A stretch of 64,000 bases of DNA from Microbacter sp. GSS18. GTDB lineage: Bacteria; Actinomycetota; Actinomycetes; Actinomycetales; Microbacteriaceae. The notes beneath the pieces were generated by a model. The model worked only from the letters and a program-made list of their open reading frames with translations, had not been told where the DNA came from and searched no databases. The position numbers were made by a program, and so were the translations under genes. Each line of letters starts with the position of its first letter. The first letter of the stretch is position 1. This document shows, in pieces, positions 57,201 through 64,000 of the stretch. Location of the stretch: NCBI GenBank assembly GCA_029319145.1, contig CP119753.1, positions 3,968,001-4,032,000 of the forward strand, given 5' to 3'.

Positions 57201-60200
57201 GACGACGGATGCCGTCATCGGCGGAGGCGCCTACGTCGACGCGGGCGGTGCGGGCAGCGGCTGGAGCTCCGTGCCGGACGGCACGTGGTGCGACAGCGCC
57301 GAGGACAGCGACTGCGTCGGCGGCTTCGACACCGAGATCCGGCACGGCGTCCTCGTGTGGGCGTCCTCGTCCGAGGACCTGCTCGCAGTCGCGGCCTCGG
57401 GCGCCGGCGGCTTCTTCGTCGGCATCGCGGGAGCGATCGCCGTCGAGGTGCTCGACTCCGATACGAACGCCGTCATCACCGGCGACGCGCACGTGAACAC
57501 GCGCACCTACACCGATGACGCCGATCAGGGCGTCGCCGTCGTGGCCACCAACGACGTCGTCGTCCTCGTGGTCGCCGGCGCCCTCGGCGCGGGCCTGGGC
57601 GGCATCGGCATGAGCGTCGACGTGGGCGTGCTCAAGAACGACACCACCGCGCTGATCTCCGGCGCCGTGGTCCGCGCGGCCGACTCGGTGAACGTGGTGG
57701 CGCTGGCCGTCCGAGACATCACCACGACGGCCTTCGCGGTCGGCGTCGGAGCGCTCGGCGCAGCCGGCGGTGTCGTCGTGTGGGCGTCCGGCGCCGCGTT
57801 CGATCCGTCGTACACGGCCGAGGACGACGACGGGAACAGCGAGACCGAGAACCCGCTCACGCCCACCGGCGAGAACGACGACGGCGACGACGAGCAGGGC
57901 GACGTGCTGGGCGAGACCGGCGACATGCTCGATTCGCTGCTGGGGTCGCTGCACTCCTCCGACGACGGCGCTCTGGAGTTCTCCACGTCGACCGACGTCG
58001 ACGTCGCCGACGACGAGATCGAGGTCGGAACGGGACACGGACTGACCACCGGCGACCGCGTGATCTACGACGCCGATGGCGGGACGGCGATCGGCGGTCT
58101 CACCGACGGCGAGACCTACTACGTGATCGCGCCGGCCGGCGGCAGCACGATCCAGCTCGCGACGAGCGCCGGCAACGCGATGGCGGGCGTTGCCATCAAC
58201 CTGGGCTCCGCGCCCTCGGGCCAGACCCACTCGATCGAGCACGCCGCCACGGCGATCGCCAACGAGGCGCGCGACGAGTCGGCCGCCCAGGCCTCCGGCG
58301 ACGCTCTCGGCGACGTCGACGGCACCTCCGGCTCCACCAACGCCAGCTCGGGCACGAGCGCCGTCATCGACGGCGGCTCCCACGTCACCGCCGCTTCGGT
58401 CGGCGTCACCGCGCGCGACGACTTCACGCTGTTCGCGCTCGCCGGCGGCGTCGGCGTCGCGGCCGGCGTCGGGCTCGGCGTCGGTGTGGTCATCGTCATC
58501 AACACCGCGGACGTGTCGGCCGTGATCGCCGACGACGTCACCGTCACGGCGCTCGGCACGGCGGGGGTGCTCGCCGTGACCGCCGAGCACGACGGCGACC
58601 TCGAGGCGCTCGGCGTCGCCGGAGGCGCCGCGCTGGTGGCCTCCGTCGGAGCGGCGGTGTCGGTCCTGCACGAGGGCGTCGACACGCGTGCCCTGCTCGG
58701 CGCTCACGTGAACGCCTCCGACGCGGTCGCCACGGGTACCGGCGCGACGGTCGACGGCGACGGCTTCGGCGCTGTCAACGTCACGGCGGACGGGGACGTC
58801 GAGGTCCGCCTCGCGACGGCGGCCGTCGCCGTCGCCGGCGCCCTCGCGCTCGGCGCGGCGATCACGGTCGCGTGGGTGGACGGCCGCGTCGAGGCGGTCA
58901 TCGGCGACGGCACCGGCATCGGGACGACCGACCACATGATCGGCGGGCTGAGCCTCACGGCGACGGGCAGGATCCACGTCGGTCCGGCGGTCGACGGCGA
59001 CCCGATGGGCATCGGCGTCGGCGGCGGCCTCATCGCCGCAGCGGCGGGCGTTACGGACATCGACGTCGGCGTCGACGCGGACCAGGACGGCGTACGCGCC
59101 GTCATGGGCGGCGAGGTCACCGTGCACTCGTCGGGCGACGTCGCCATCGAGGCCTCGGCCCAGTGGTCCACCGAGGTCGAGACCGACGGCGCGGCGGTCG
59201 GCGCGCTGGCGATCGGCGTGATGGTCTCGCGCTCGACGATCACCGGGACCGTCCGCGCCGGGATCGGAGACGACGCCACCGTGAACGCCAACGCCGTCCA
59301 GGTGCGCACCGTGGTCGAGGCGGTTTCGTTCGCCGAGACGACGGCCGCCGGCGGCGGCATCCTCTCGGGCCGCGGCAGCGTCGCCGACGCCGACGTGGAC
59401 GCCCACGGCGTCGCCGAGATCGGTTCCGCGACCATCACGGCGATCGGCGCAGTCGACGTCCTCGGCGAGTACCTCTTCGAGGCCGACGCGGTCGCCCGCG
59501 GCTACGGCGGCGGACTCATCGACGCGGGCGTCTCGAAGGCGTTCAGCGACGTCACCGGCAGCGCCGTCGCGACGATCGCGGCGGACGGCACGATCCACGC
59601 CGGGTCGGTCCTGGTCGAGGTCGTGCGCAAGTCGATCGATCCGCTGCCTCCCGACAACGTCATCGCGGTCACCGGCGACACCCTGACGTACGGGGACTAC
59701 CGGCTGCGGACGGGCGATGTCGTCGAGTACGACGCCAACGGTGCCCAGATCGACGGTCTCGACGACGGCCGGCGCTACTACGTGCTGACCTCCGTCGACG
59801 GCGCGACCGACGGTCAGGTCGTCCTGACGCTCGGCGTCACGTTCCAGGGCACGGCCCAGTCGACGACGAGCCTGGGCACCACCATCACCTACGGCGTCGA
59901 CGAAGACGACGACCTCATCCGCTTCCCCGGTCCGCACAACCTCGTCACCGGCGACGCTGTCGTGTACCACGTCGGCGAGGCGGGCGGCGCGCCGCTCGCG
60001 ATCCGCAACGCCGACGGGACGGTGACGGCCCTCGTCGACGGCCAGACCTACTGGGTGCGGGTCATCGACGGACAGTCGATCAAGCTCTTCACGACTGAGG
60101 CCGGGGCGCTCAACCCGGGGCTGTCGACCTTCGTGTCGTCGAACGTCGACGAGAGTGCGAACACCATCACCGTGTCGGGCACATCGTGGTCGAACGGCCA

Positions 60201-63200
60201 GGCGGTCACCTATCGCACCTCGGCGCGCGCCGACACGGCCGCGCCGCTGGTGGATCTGAAGCTGAAGAACTCCGACACCGAGATCGACGATGCCGACGGC
60301 GTCATCCAGTACGACGACACGAACCTCCTCTTCTTCGGCGACCCGCATGGGTTCTCGAATGGCGAGGCCGTGCAGTACCACACCGACGGGACGGCACTCG
60401 GGAACCTCATCGACAGCGGCGTCTACTACGTCATCTACAAGAGCGCATACGCGTTCCAGCTCGCGACGAGCTACTGCCAGGCGGTCGGCTGCCCGGACAC
60501 CGATCCCGACCCCGACGTCGACAACTCGGTCGACATCACCCCCATCGACGTGTCGTCGACGGCATCCGACAGGGCCACGGCTCACTGGTTCACCGATCCC
60601 GTCCTCGGCGGACTCACCGACGGCCGCACGTACTACATCTCGGTGCCGGATGCCGGCAGCCCCACGGAGTACTGCCTGAAGGCGACCCCCGATGCGGCGA
60701 GCTGCATCGACATCGACTACCTGCCGACGCAGTCGAGCACGCGGGTGCAGTACCTCGGGCCCGAGGGACTCGATCTCGTGGCCACCGACGGGCTCCACCA
60801 GCTCGCGATCGACCTCGGCACGGCGACCGGCGTCACGTCGGCGAAGCTCCTCGGCGCCGGCGGCGTGCCGCTGAGCCGCGTCTCGCCGCCGATCGGCGAC
60901 GGGTACTCCTCGACGTCGGCGACCGCATCCAACGGCGGGCTCGTGGCGGTCGGCATCAACGAGGTCGACGTCACGATCGGCCAGACGGTCGAGGCCTCGT
61001 CGGCGGCCGACCTGACGGTGGCGGGCGACGTCACGGTGCGCGCCGACAACGTCACCGGCAGCACCGCGACCCTCAGCAACGCCAACGGCGGGCTCATCGC
61101 GGTCAAGGACAGCTACGCCGACATCGAGGTCACGGCCACGACGACCGCCGAACTCGGCGGCGTCGTCACCGCCGGCGGCGACGTGACGGTGGAAGCCGAC
61201 GGCGATCATGACATCAGCGCGTCGAGTGACGCCAGCGGCGGAGGATTCGTCGACGTCGCCGGCGCCCACTCGACGATCACCTTCGATCCCGAGACGAGGA
61301 CCGAGATCCTCGAGGACGCCGAGATCCGCGCCGATGGTCACGTCGCGGTCCTCGCCGGATTCGGCGCGGACATCGAGGCGACGGCCGATGCCGTCAGCGG
61401 CGGCTTCGTCGCGAGCACCGAGGCCGACGCCACCATCACCCTCGAGAGCAGCACGACCGAGGTCGTCATCGGCGACGACGCGGTCGTGGCCGGAGAGACG
61501 GTGAAGCTCCTCGCGCAGCCCGCGAACGTCACGCTCAGCACCGAGGTCGAGACGGACGCGGGCGGACTCGGCGTCCACAACGACAGCATCGCCGAGACCA
61601 CCGCGACGCACGCCACCAGGGTCGAGATCGGCGACCGGGCCGAAGTGAGCGGCTACCGCGGCGTCGATGTGCGCGCCGTCTACGGCACCTTCTCGGTCGA
61701 CGCCGACGCCGACGGCAGCACCTACGCCCTGTTCGCCGGAACATACGTCGACGCGACCGCCGATGCCGGTGACGTGACCTCGGCCGTCGTGGGCGCCGAC
61801 GAGGCGCGGGTGACCGCATCGCCGCGGCTGTCGTCCGGGCCCCTGTACCTCGGCCTTTCGGGGTACACGGCGCTCGCCCTTCTCGTCCAGGCGAACACGG
61901 ATGCCGTCGACGCCGACGCCGATCGCAGCGCCGGCTGCTACGCGATCGGATCGTGCGGCGGCGACGAGTCCCCGACGGATCCCACCGCGGCCGACGACAC
62001 CATCACGTGGGATTCCGACGTCGTGATCATGCCGGGGCCCGCGCCGCGTCTCGTCGTCGGCGCCGACGGGACGATCCTCGAGATGATCGGGCTCACCGCC
62101 ACGATCGAGGATCGCCGGGGCGATGTCACCGGTGACGACACCATCGTCGTCGCCGACATCATCAACACCGGCACCGGCGAGGCCGCGTTCCGCAGCGGCC
62201 AGATCGCGGGCACCGCCACCTACAAGGCGCTCTTCCAGTTCCACAACACGTGGGGCGGCGTGACGATCCTCAACCACTCCGAACTCGACCTGTGGGTGCA
62301 GGACATCTCACTCGCGACGACGGCGGAGCCGTGGGTCGACCTCGTCGCGGCACGCGCGGGCTACCAGAGCCTGACGTTCAACCTGTCGCGCACCGTCGGA
62401 CCCACGCTCATCGAGATCATCAACGACGCCAGCACGGGCGACGCCGACATCCACCTGCGCGGCACGATCCTCAACCCGATCGGCGTCACGGTCATCCACG
62501 CCGAGACCGGCGACGTGCTCGCACTCACGTCGCGCGGCACACCGGCCTCGACCAGCGACGCGCACACCACCCTCGTCCAGTCGCGCGATCTCACGATCAC
62601 GACACCGCACGGCTCGGTCGGCACGAGCGCGCACCGCGTCTCGATCGACCTCGTCCAGAGCGCCCTGTTCTGGTTCCGCGAGCCGCACGGGCTGCGCACC
62701 GGCGACGCCGTGGTGTACCACGTCACGGGCGGCGACGCGCTGACGGTCAACGGCGACCCGCTCCTCACCGCGCTGGTCGATGGAGGCACCTACTACGTCG
62801 TGCGGCTGGACGACCTGCGGTTCCGCATCGCGAAGAACCCGACCGACGCGGGCAACGGCATCGTCATCGAGGTCAACCCCGACGGGCTCGCGCAGGGTGC
62901 GCACACGTTCACCGCGGGATCAGACGTCCTGCACATCACCGACGGCACGTGGCTCGAGGTCGTCGCCGCCGACGACGTCCACGTCGACCTCAAGGGCCGT
63001 CTGCGCGACGCCGCGGCCACGCTGCGTCCGCATCTGTTCACCGTCGAGCTCCTGCAGGCGGGCACCGACGGGCAGGGAACGCTCGACGTCATCCTGCGCA
63101 CCGCGGTGGCCGAGCTCAGTGGCGGGAACGCCGGCGCCGTCGACGTGTCGGCCAACACCGGTGCGCGCGGCCCGTACAACCGGGCGCCCTTCTACCGGAA

Positions 63201-64000
63201 ATTCAACGACGACATCACCTCGCCGCTGCCGCTGCGCGACGTCGGCTTCTACGGGGGCACCGGCGGCGCGACCGACATCGACGCGACCTACGACTTCCGC
63301 TGGCCGTCCGTCCCCGCCACGGCGGGCCTGCGCGCGGAAGGCCTCGGCGACATCGTCGTCGCGCTCGACCCGCTGTCGGCGACGCCGCGCGTGAACGTCA
63401 CCGGCATCACCGAGATCACCGGCGACGAGACGGTCCCCGACATCGGCACCGGGCATATCGACGTCGACACCAACGGGTTCATCGTCCTCACCGAGCAGAC
63501 ACTCGACATGAGGGTCGGACGCATCTCGTCGACCGCCGACGACGTGACGCTCGCCGCTCCGGGATCGATCGTCGACGCGCCGACCGACCACGACGAGCCA
63601 GCCGCGATCGGCGACCCCGAAGCCGATGTGCTCGGCGTGAACATCACGCTGTGCGCGGGGACCGCGGTCCTGGCCGACGTGCTGGGCGGGGCGATCACGA
63701 TGTGCGCCCCGACCGGCGCGGCCACGATCGGATCCGACGTCAACTTCCTCGAGATCGACTCGTCGGTGGTCGGCCACGGCGTCCTCAACGCCCAAGCGCC
63801 GCACACCATCCGCATCACCGAGACCGCCGGCGACCTCAACGTGGACACCGTCTGGTCGCTGCACGACGACATCACGCTCGCGACGCTCGACGGCTCGATC
63901 CTCGACGGCCGCGGCGCCGGCGCGGGGGATGCCGACGCCAACGTCCTCGGCGACACCATCGACATCGACGCCAACTGCGACCAGGTCGGCGGCAACGCGT
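48241..64000 (+). CDS. Giant secreted repeat protein with N-terminal metzincin protease motif (3' end outside window)
   Basis: An uninterrupted frame of 5,253 codons that continues beyond the window. Order: signal peptide (residues 1-31, GVRRSAIAVLVAVAMTIPF); compact matrixin-like domain (about 86-175) with HEVGHALGLGH at H152, E153, H156, H162 and Met-turn SAIM at M168; Pro-Glu linker (185-224); acidic Ala/Thr/Asp linker to about 365; a Gly-Asp-rich beta region with RTX-like turns (GGAGSDSV, GLGGDDTV); then LktA/LEPR-XLL-type beta-helix repeats with inserted TYYV modules. GGAG is 6 nt before ATG 48241; an ATG at 48067 is in frame but lacks a ribosome site. It is probably a cell-surface or released adhesin that cleaves itself or host proteins; this is inference. 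No anchor can be seen because the C-terminus is missing. Confidence 0.85.
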   Translation, partial: MGFVTGVRRSAIAVLVAVAMTIPFAIVNPARTGPSAEGPITISEITDAVTRLVGLWATGDDHEDAQPLVAASGAGPGGAAPVGQGQVDAALSQARAEWGAAGWDVPALSASVVDLPDLMLGQAAGSTIQVDVDAAGHGWGGGGMDLTTVLRHEVGHALGLGHGSSAIMGSTLAPGAVITGLPAAPQPEPEPAPAPEPEPEPEPAPEPEPAPAPEPEPAPEPEPAAATADAEASTTTEADGAEPTTDTGAAEQDPAADADAGAADAGTASDASGAEPTDGGAGVTGGADAITTGEGDTTTSAEPGATAAADAEDPAANQALSTGPGTEGALDADASAAETADAPAATDADAAGDIAEIAESLAAGWIDDGVTATWTASGPGTIVVRIDGTAIIVETAEGLSTAPGGRDVVVRGSTGDDLFVLAGAASEVSLVLDGGGGVDTLRAPSESLRWSVTSDGGGSVAGAAFAGMAYLVGAADTDDTFAFTGDGVVRGGVDGGAAGWDTLEIDRAIASATSVATGPQSGIVTLDGVTFTYDGLEPVSIVGAASLVITLAGTSDQATLTRSGDTITLDVTSGTVEDHSFSATTVTDVRINLADGDDELTIGDLGGWAGTVVVDGGAGSDSVVVEGDADVDVISAVANLIFSATSGDDTITVEDIPDTVEGLQMQVSMASRVLRFVNPFEQLLVQGLGGDDTVGVDSLDADFAATLDIEGADYDTGQNPGLGGDEDQDDVTITGSISTNGGDLWINATTITVDPGVVVSTVDPADDTVAGDIQFWARQFSTANVVNLSPVNYDDKTATIEIGEGAEIHGGEVFFLAYADDRSADEILGVSSTPGSLALGAAEDILGTLTALPIKLLVKMSTASFTVGDDAQITALGTMGAFVVAGADSSGTASSSLASVAFGWAEADATVEIGDDVVITAGDSININADANGTAEMSASTGQSDGSFTGGLAASVAITYARISSTATVGARTALTAGKVANVRATGAVNSTVEAEADQDTDGLVGIAVAISISEADIRTEIDGAITALAEPGYTVKLEFDPTVAQYDGSGARNLGYVDPVENSIYVGSIALGTGDAVDYSNRRGNSIGGFDVNALEDGETYYVISVEDDPTTTDFDESETIQLARDELASYRGEAIDLVNDLDVEAERAAVNSKDFDQDAVDLDTSEITVESPAWSGDTAGSFSIFSNPFEYGQSVRFDILSGDGIGGISDGGVYYVITDTDETNLSGDARSLGNLQQKIRLAESENEANAGKFIELTSLGTGEYRLTAFHVLDSGLATGIGVMSTLDATNGASASSGIADGDPAVDLSVPNLFDTLITGILGKFTSAAGSSTLPIPSTLSIAGAITFVYADHTVETFINPGAVLKSNEDLEVIATITDTLQTSTESSTSPAETPPGESTPTEGTGVSVAVAIAVMENTAHATVEDADLDALRALRVVSGVTYPYVQRPDELIPSTLGEFIDSLKADGIDAVTQYLDAAGLVSSLFNVWTRSTASGDQTGAAGSVTVLVFTNESIATVTDSQLNQDADWVDPTLNPHPNNDVPDDPTDFDRSTNYGEQVVTVAATTAMQLMTITGVFNFEAALGSIGYTEITLDPSFNINPTNGTSGEAGGVGGVVAIVLIDNTTKAIIDGTTSIHTGADGGFQHKASEALLLINLAQSGGGGGAAFVVNGTFIYVGVTSVVLAHIADGVTITGRDLSSYAGSLMTSAIWAGSLSATSGTGIGVSGAVNNVNRDVRAVYGDVFTDDDELGEIPTPFDPGAPMEGDPPRVPAISVSGSAQIRARTDGQLYAFAIAGTSVSGDPPGTTEEDPLDGVSLPVLFEDVAPSRGPPSTGLGIAGAVGINIVTDTTLAYLATTADVIAADVEVKATNDTWMLSITGGATLATPSESGPSTSNTIAGAFSLVLLTDVTRALIVGPNVTLSGDLAVTATRAGTAITASIGAAGNFTGGKVNIAGNVSVNVILSDTEAIGDGLTGTIGGDLAITASDEMELIAIGGGAAVGGKTGIGASLGFNDIDADVNAQLSSESASTSLAVTGAVQVIAENDATLRSVSISAAATNGTAIAFTISINLVLGTTTATIEDATITGAASVEVRASDDSNLQSIAGSLGIGLGGTGFGGALAYNQVSTTTTAMAVDATLTGIVGTVVVKAESTETDSILDGKILSASIGAAGSSGSGIGGGLSINVVTSTVTAEIEDSTVTAGGTVTVEATDDSTIRSLAGGAGIGTGGTGAGMAIAVNVIVVNTSALITDGSVTTTGTGGVLVRADESATIESISLGLGGGSSAGVAGSFSVNVIVSTVTAAIDGEATVDAAGSVHVRALSEGVAGAIAGQVSIGGTAGVGASLTNADFIMSTTARISGAADVDAGGAGADITDIHGVARGGVIVEAQTEKEISIFAIGGSVGGTAGVAGSFSVTVIDETTTATIADRPGDAPDAAGVDSDEDVIVLAASSGELIGGAGAIAVGGTAGVGVGADVGVMTVRVYAVIGEDAEVTALHHVIVDARDQNDIISVSISGSAGGTAAVAITAGVSVVDLTVEARIDDGATVLADGNVIVAAEDLFSLILATGNFSVSGGASIGVGVGIGVITKHTEAVIGDATVTALGRHGTTTVNDGTLTDTAAGSNEQETTPELEFETTDVDVAADTITLDTSALTSDQIAALDGMEIAYQADGMPIGGLRSGATYYLIEMSAGVYSLAETPGGPAIDLIDGYAADDAVHTLQPLDGVGAPAIDNDEFDTDRVLTRSGFTLTQAARRGVVVVATSLNDIDVAAISLGGSGGVSVSVVAAVIVHDFDTLAHIDAGAAVNTAATPTALAANAAQSVAVTAVRGYRLLAIGGGIAVSGTASVAPAASVPVLLGETKAWIGADGGAASATDSHSGGAGDAFATNVSAADDVLVRAIARADIISVDVGIAASGGVAVGGSASIIVIDTTTRASISGDVSVVAGGDVAVIAVDDTEVVTVAGALGVGIGAGGGAGAFVITVITKTTDAVIGGGAYVDAGGAGSGWSSVPDGTWCDSAEDSDCVGGFDTEIRHGVLVWASSSEDLLAVAASGAGGFFVGIAGAIAVEVLDSDTNAVITGDAHVNTRTYTDDADQGVAVVATNDVVVLVVAGALGAGLGGIGMSVDVGVLKNDTTALISGAVVRAADSVNVVALAVRDITTTAFAVGVGALGAAGGVVVWASGAAFDPSYTAEDDDGNSETENPLTPTGENDDGDDEQGDVLGETGDMLDSLLGSLHSSDDGALEFSTSTDVDVADDEIEVGTGHGLTTGDRVIYDADGGTAIGGLTDGETYYVIAPAGGSTIQLATSAGNAMAGVAINLGSAPSGQTHSIEHAATAIANEARDESAAQASGDALGDVDGTSGSTNASSGTSAVIDGGSHVTAASVGVTARDDFTLFALAGGVGVAAGVGLGVGVVIVINTADVSAVIADDVTVTALGTAGVLAVTAEHDGDLEALGVAGGAALVASVGAAVSVLHEGVDTRALLGAHVNASDAVATGTGATVDGDGFGAVNVTADGDVEVRLATAAVAVAGALALGAAITVAWVDGRVEAVIGDGTGIGTTDHMIGGLSLTATGRIHVGPAVDGDPMGIGVGGGLIAAAAGVTDIDVGVDADQDGVRAVMGGEVTVHSSGDVAIEASAQWSTEVETDGAAVGALAIGVMVSRSTITGTVRAGIGDDATVNANAVQVRTVVEAVSFAETTAAGGGILSGRGSVADADVDAHGVAEIGSATITAIGAVDVLGEYLFEADAVARGYGGGLIDAGVSKAFSDVTGSAVATIAADGTIHAGSVLVEVVRKSIDPLPPDNVIAVTGDTLTYGDYRLRTGDVVEYDANGAQIDGLDDGRRYYVLTSVDGATDGQVVLTLGVTFQGTAQSTTSLGTTITYGVDEDDDLIRFPGPHNLVTGDAVVYHVGEAGGAPLAIRNADGTVTALVDGQTYWVRVIDGQSIKLFTTEAGALNPGLSTFVSSNVDESANTITVSGTSWSNGQAVTYRTSARADTAAPLVDLKLKNSDTEIDDADGVIQYDDTNLLFFGDPHGFSNGEAVQYHTDGTALGNLIDSGVYYVIYKSAYAFQLATSYCQAVGCPDTDPDPDVDNSVDITPIDVSSTASDRATAHWFTDPVLGGLTDGRTYYISVPDAGSPTEYCLKATPDAASCIDIDYLPTQSSTRVQYLGPEGLDLVATDGLHQLAIDLGTATGVTSAKLLGAGGVPLSRVSPPIGDGYSSTSATASNGGLVAVGINEVDVTIGQTVEASSAADLTVAGDVTVRADNVTGSTATLSNANGGLIAVKDSYADIEVTATTTAELGGVVTAGGDVTVEADGDHDISASSDASGGGFVDVAGAHSTITFDPETRTEILEDAEIRADGHVAVLAGFGADIEATADAVSGGFVASTEADATITLESSTTEVVIGDDAVVAGETVKLLAQPANVTLSTEVETDAGGLGVHNDSIAETTATHATRVEIGDRAEVSGYRGVDVRAVYGTFSVDADADGSTYALFAGTYVDATADAGDVTSAVVGADEARVTASPRLSSGPLYLGLSGYTALALLVQANTDAVDADADRSAGCYAIGSCGGDESPTDPTAADDTITWDSDVVIMPGPAPRLVVGADGTILEMIGLTATIEDRRGDVTGDDTIVVADIINTGTGEAAFRSGQIAGTATYKALFQFHNTWGGVTILNHSELDLWVQDISLATTAEPWVDLVAARAGYQSLTFNLSRTVGPTLIEIINDASTGDADIHLRGTILNPIGVTVIHAETGDVLALTSRGTPASTSDAHTTLVQSRDLTITTPHGSVGTSAHRVSIDLVQSALFWFREPHGLRTGDAVVYHVTGGDALTVNGDPLLTALVDGGTYYVVRLDDLRFRIAKNPTDAGNGIVIEVNPDGLAQGAHTFTAGSDVLHITDGTWLEVVAADDVHVDLKGRLRDAAATLRPHLFTVELLQAGTDGQGTLDVILRTAVAELSGGNAGAVDVSANTGARGPYNRAPFYRKFNDDITSPLPLRDVGFYGGTGGATDIDATYDFRWPSVPATAGLRAEGLGDIVVALDPLSATPRVNVTGITEITGDETVPDIGTGHIDVDTNGFIVLTEQTLDMRVGRISSTADDVTLAAPGSIVDAPTDHDEPAAIGDPEADVLGVNITLCAGTAVLADVLGGAITMCAPTGAATIGSDVNFLEIDSSVVGHGVLNAQAPHTIRITETAGDLNVDTVWSLHDDITLATLDGSILDGRGAGAGDADANVLGDTIDIDANCDQVGGNA
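48493..48765 (+). other. Metzincin (matrixin-like) zinc protease domain
   Basis: Residues about 85-175 of the giant protein. It has an N-terminal helix (DAALSQARAEWGAAGWDV), a beta segment ending TIQVDVDAAGHGWG, and the active-site helix with the three zinc His and the general-base Glu, followed by the Met-turn six residues after the last His. All catalytic residues of the motif are intact. At roughly 90 residues it is shorter than free-standing matrixins (about 160), so it may be a minimal or degraded catalytic unit. Confidence 0.75.
48793..48912 (+). repeat. Pro-Glu repeat linker
   Basis: About 40 residues of alternating Pro-Glu/Pro-Ala dipeptides (PEPEPAPAPEPEPEPEPAPE), encoded by imperfect CCGGAG/CCGGAA units. 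An extended rigid spacer between the protease domain and the repeat region, like wall-spanning linkers of surface proteins. The codons are mixed, so slippage is limited. Confidence 0.85.
50640..59640 (+). repeat. LktA-like beta-helix repeat array
   Basis: A long series of about 55-75-residue units, each with an alternating-hydrophobic strand ending in V-x-V-x-A, a Gly-rich turn (AGSLGIGLGGTGFGGALA), an Asn-Val-Ile strand and a T-A-x-I-x-D segment. The clearest run is 54480-55700: VEVRASDDS, VVVKAESTE, VTVEATDDS, VLVRADESA and VHVRALSEG begin successive units. The pattern is that of right-handed beta-helix adhesins (leukotoxin LktA family). A second shorter run is at 60900-61830. Confidence 0.75.
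51421..62930 (+). repeat. Nine dispersed TYYV modules
   Basis: Copies of a 60-80-residue module with the pattern G-D-x-V-x-Y ... I-G-G-L-x-D-G-x-T-Y-Y-V-I ... I-x-L-A-x-S, centred near 51540, 51890, 56290, 58120, 59775, 60050, 60425, 60625 and 62785 (for example GLTDGETYYVIAPAGG and ALVDGGTYYVVRLDDL). They interrupt the helix repeats singly or in pairs and are most dense between 59650 and 60790, where four follow one another. The same module is found in LEPR-XLL-type giant proteins. Confidence 0.7.

Noticed and set aside
49525..62277. Minus-strand open frame of 4,250 codons
   Set aside because: It is in exact register with the giant plus-strand gene and arises because that gene lacks TTA, CTA and TCA codons. 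Its product is low-complexity Arg/Asp/Val/Gly sequence without any domain, signal peptide or ribosome site.

Overview
The window is high-GC, gene-dense DNA from an actinobacterium, most likely the family Microbacteriaceae and perhaps Microbacterium. This rests on the base composition, very low use of A/T-ending codons, a ramB/aceB divergon, the murB, aspartate aminotransferase and tRNA-Trp-secE-nusG-rplK-rplA group on one stretch, and many actinobacterial-style leaderless starts (TAnnnT, 6-7 nt, start codon). The genus is an inference from gene content, not a search result.

Layout. 1-9.4 kb: the tail of one sugar-binding protein, a GH36 alpha-galactosidase, a ROK regulator, an SGNH esterase, then a lipoprotein/permease/permease sugar ABC importer with an aldo/keto reductase. 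9.4-17.2 kb: a minus-strand operon (GH3 beta-glucosidase, serine esterase, GH78 alpha-L-rhamnosidase) divergent from a TetR regulator and a GH1 beta-glucosidase. Three copies of one 19-nt motif lie in front of the importer, between GH3 and tetR, and in front of GH1, which suggests a single TetR-controlled regulon for import and dismantling of (acylated, rhamnosylated) beta-glucosides. 17.4-24.3 kb: secreted 5'-nucleotidase, DUF2510 membrane protein, TauE/SafE exporter, two MaoC hydratase-like subunits, murB and an aspartate aminotransferase. 24.4-33.7 kb: ABC-2 exporter with a NarL-type two-component system, a TetR/hydrolase pair divergent from an acyl-CoA dehydrogenase, and two tandem MGT-type glycosyltransferases. 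33.8-37.2 kb: malate synthase divergent from its probable regulator RamB. 37.4-43.2 kb: amine/GABA catabolism (FAD amine oxidoreductase, PucR, gabT, gabD). 43.3-48.0 kb: a TPR protein, a flavin-type oxidase, tRNA-Trp, secE, nusG, rplK, rplA, acylphosphatase and a DUF1801 protein.

48.2 kb to the window end is one uninterrupted reading frame of more than 5,250 codons that runs off the edge. It has a signal peptide, a complete N-terminal metzincin zinc-protease motif (HExxHxxGxxH plus Met-turn), a Pro-Glu linker and then thousands of residues of beta-helix-type repeats like those of giant LktA/LEPR-XLL adhesins, interrupted by about nine copies of a TYYV module. It is the most unusual object here. 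Its C-terminus (anchor or secretion signal) is not in the window.
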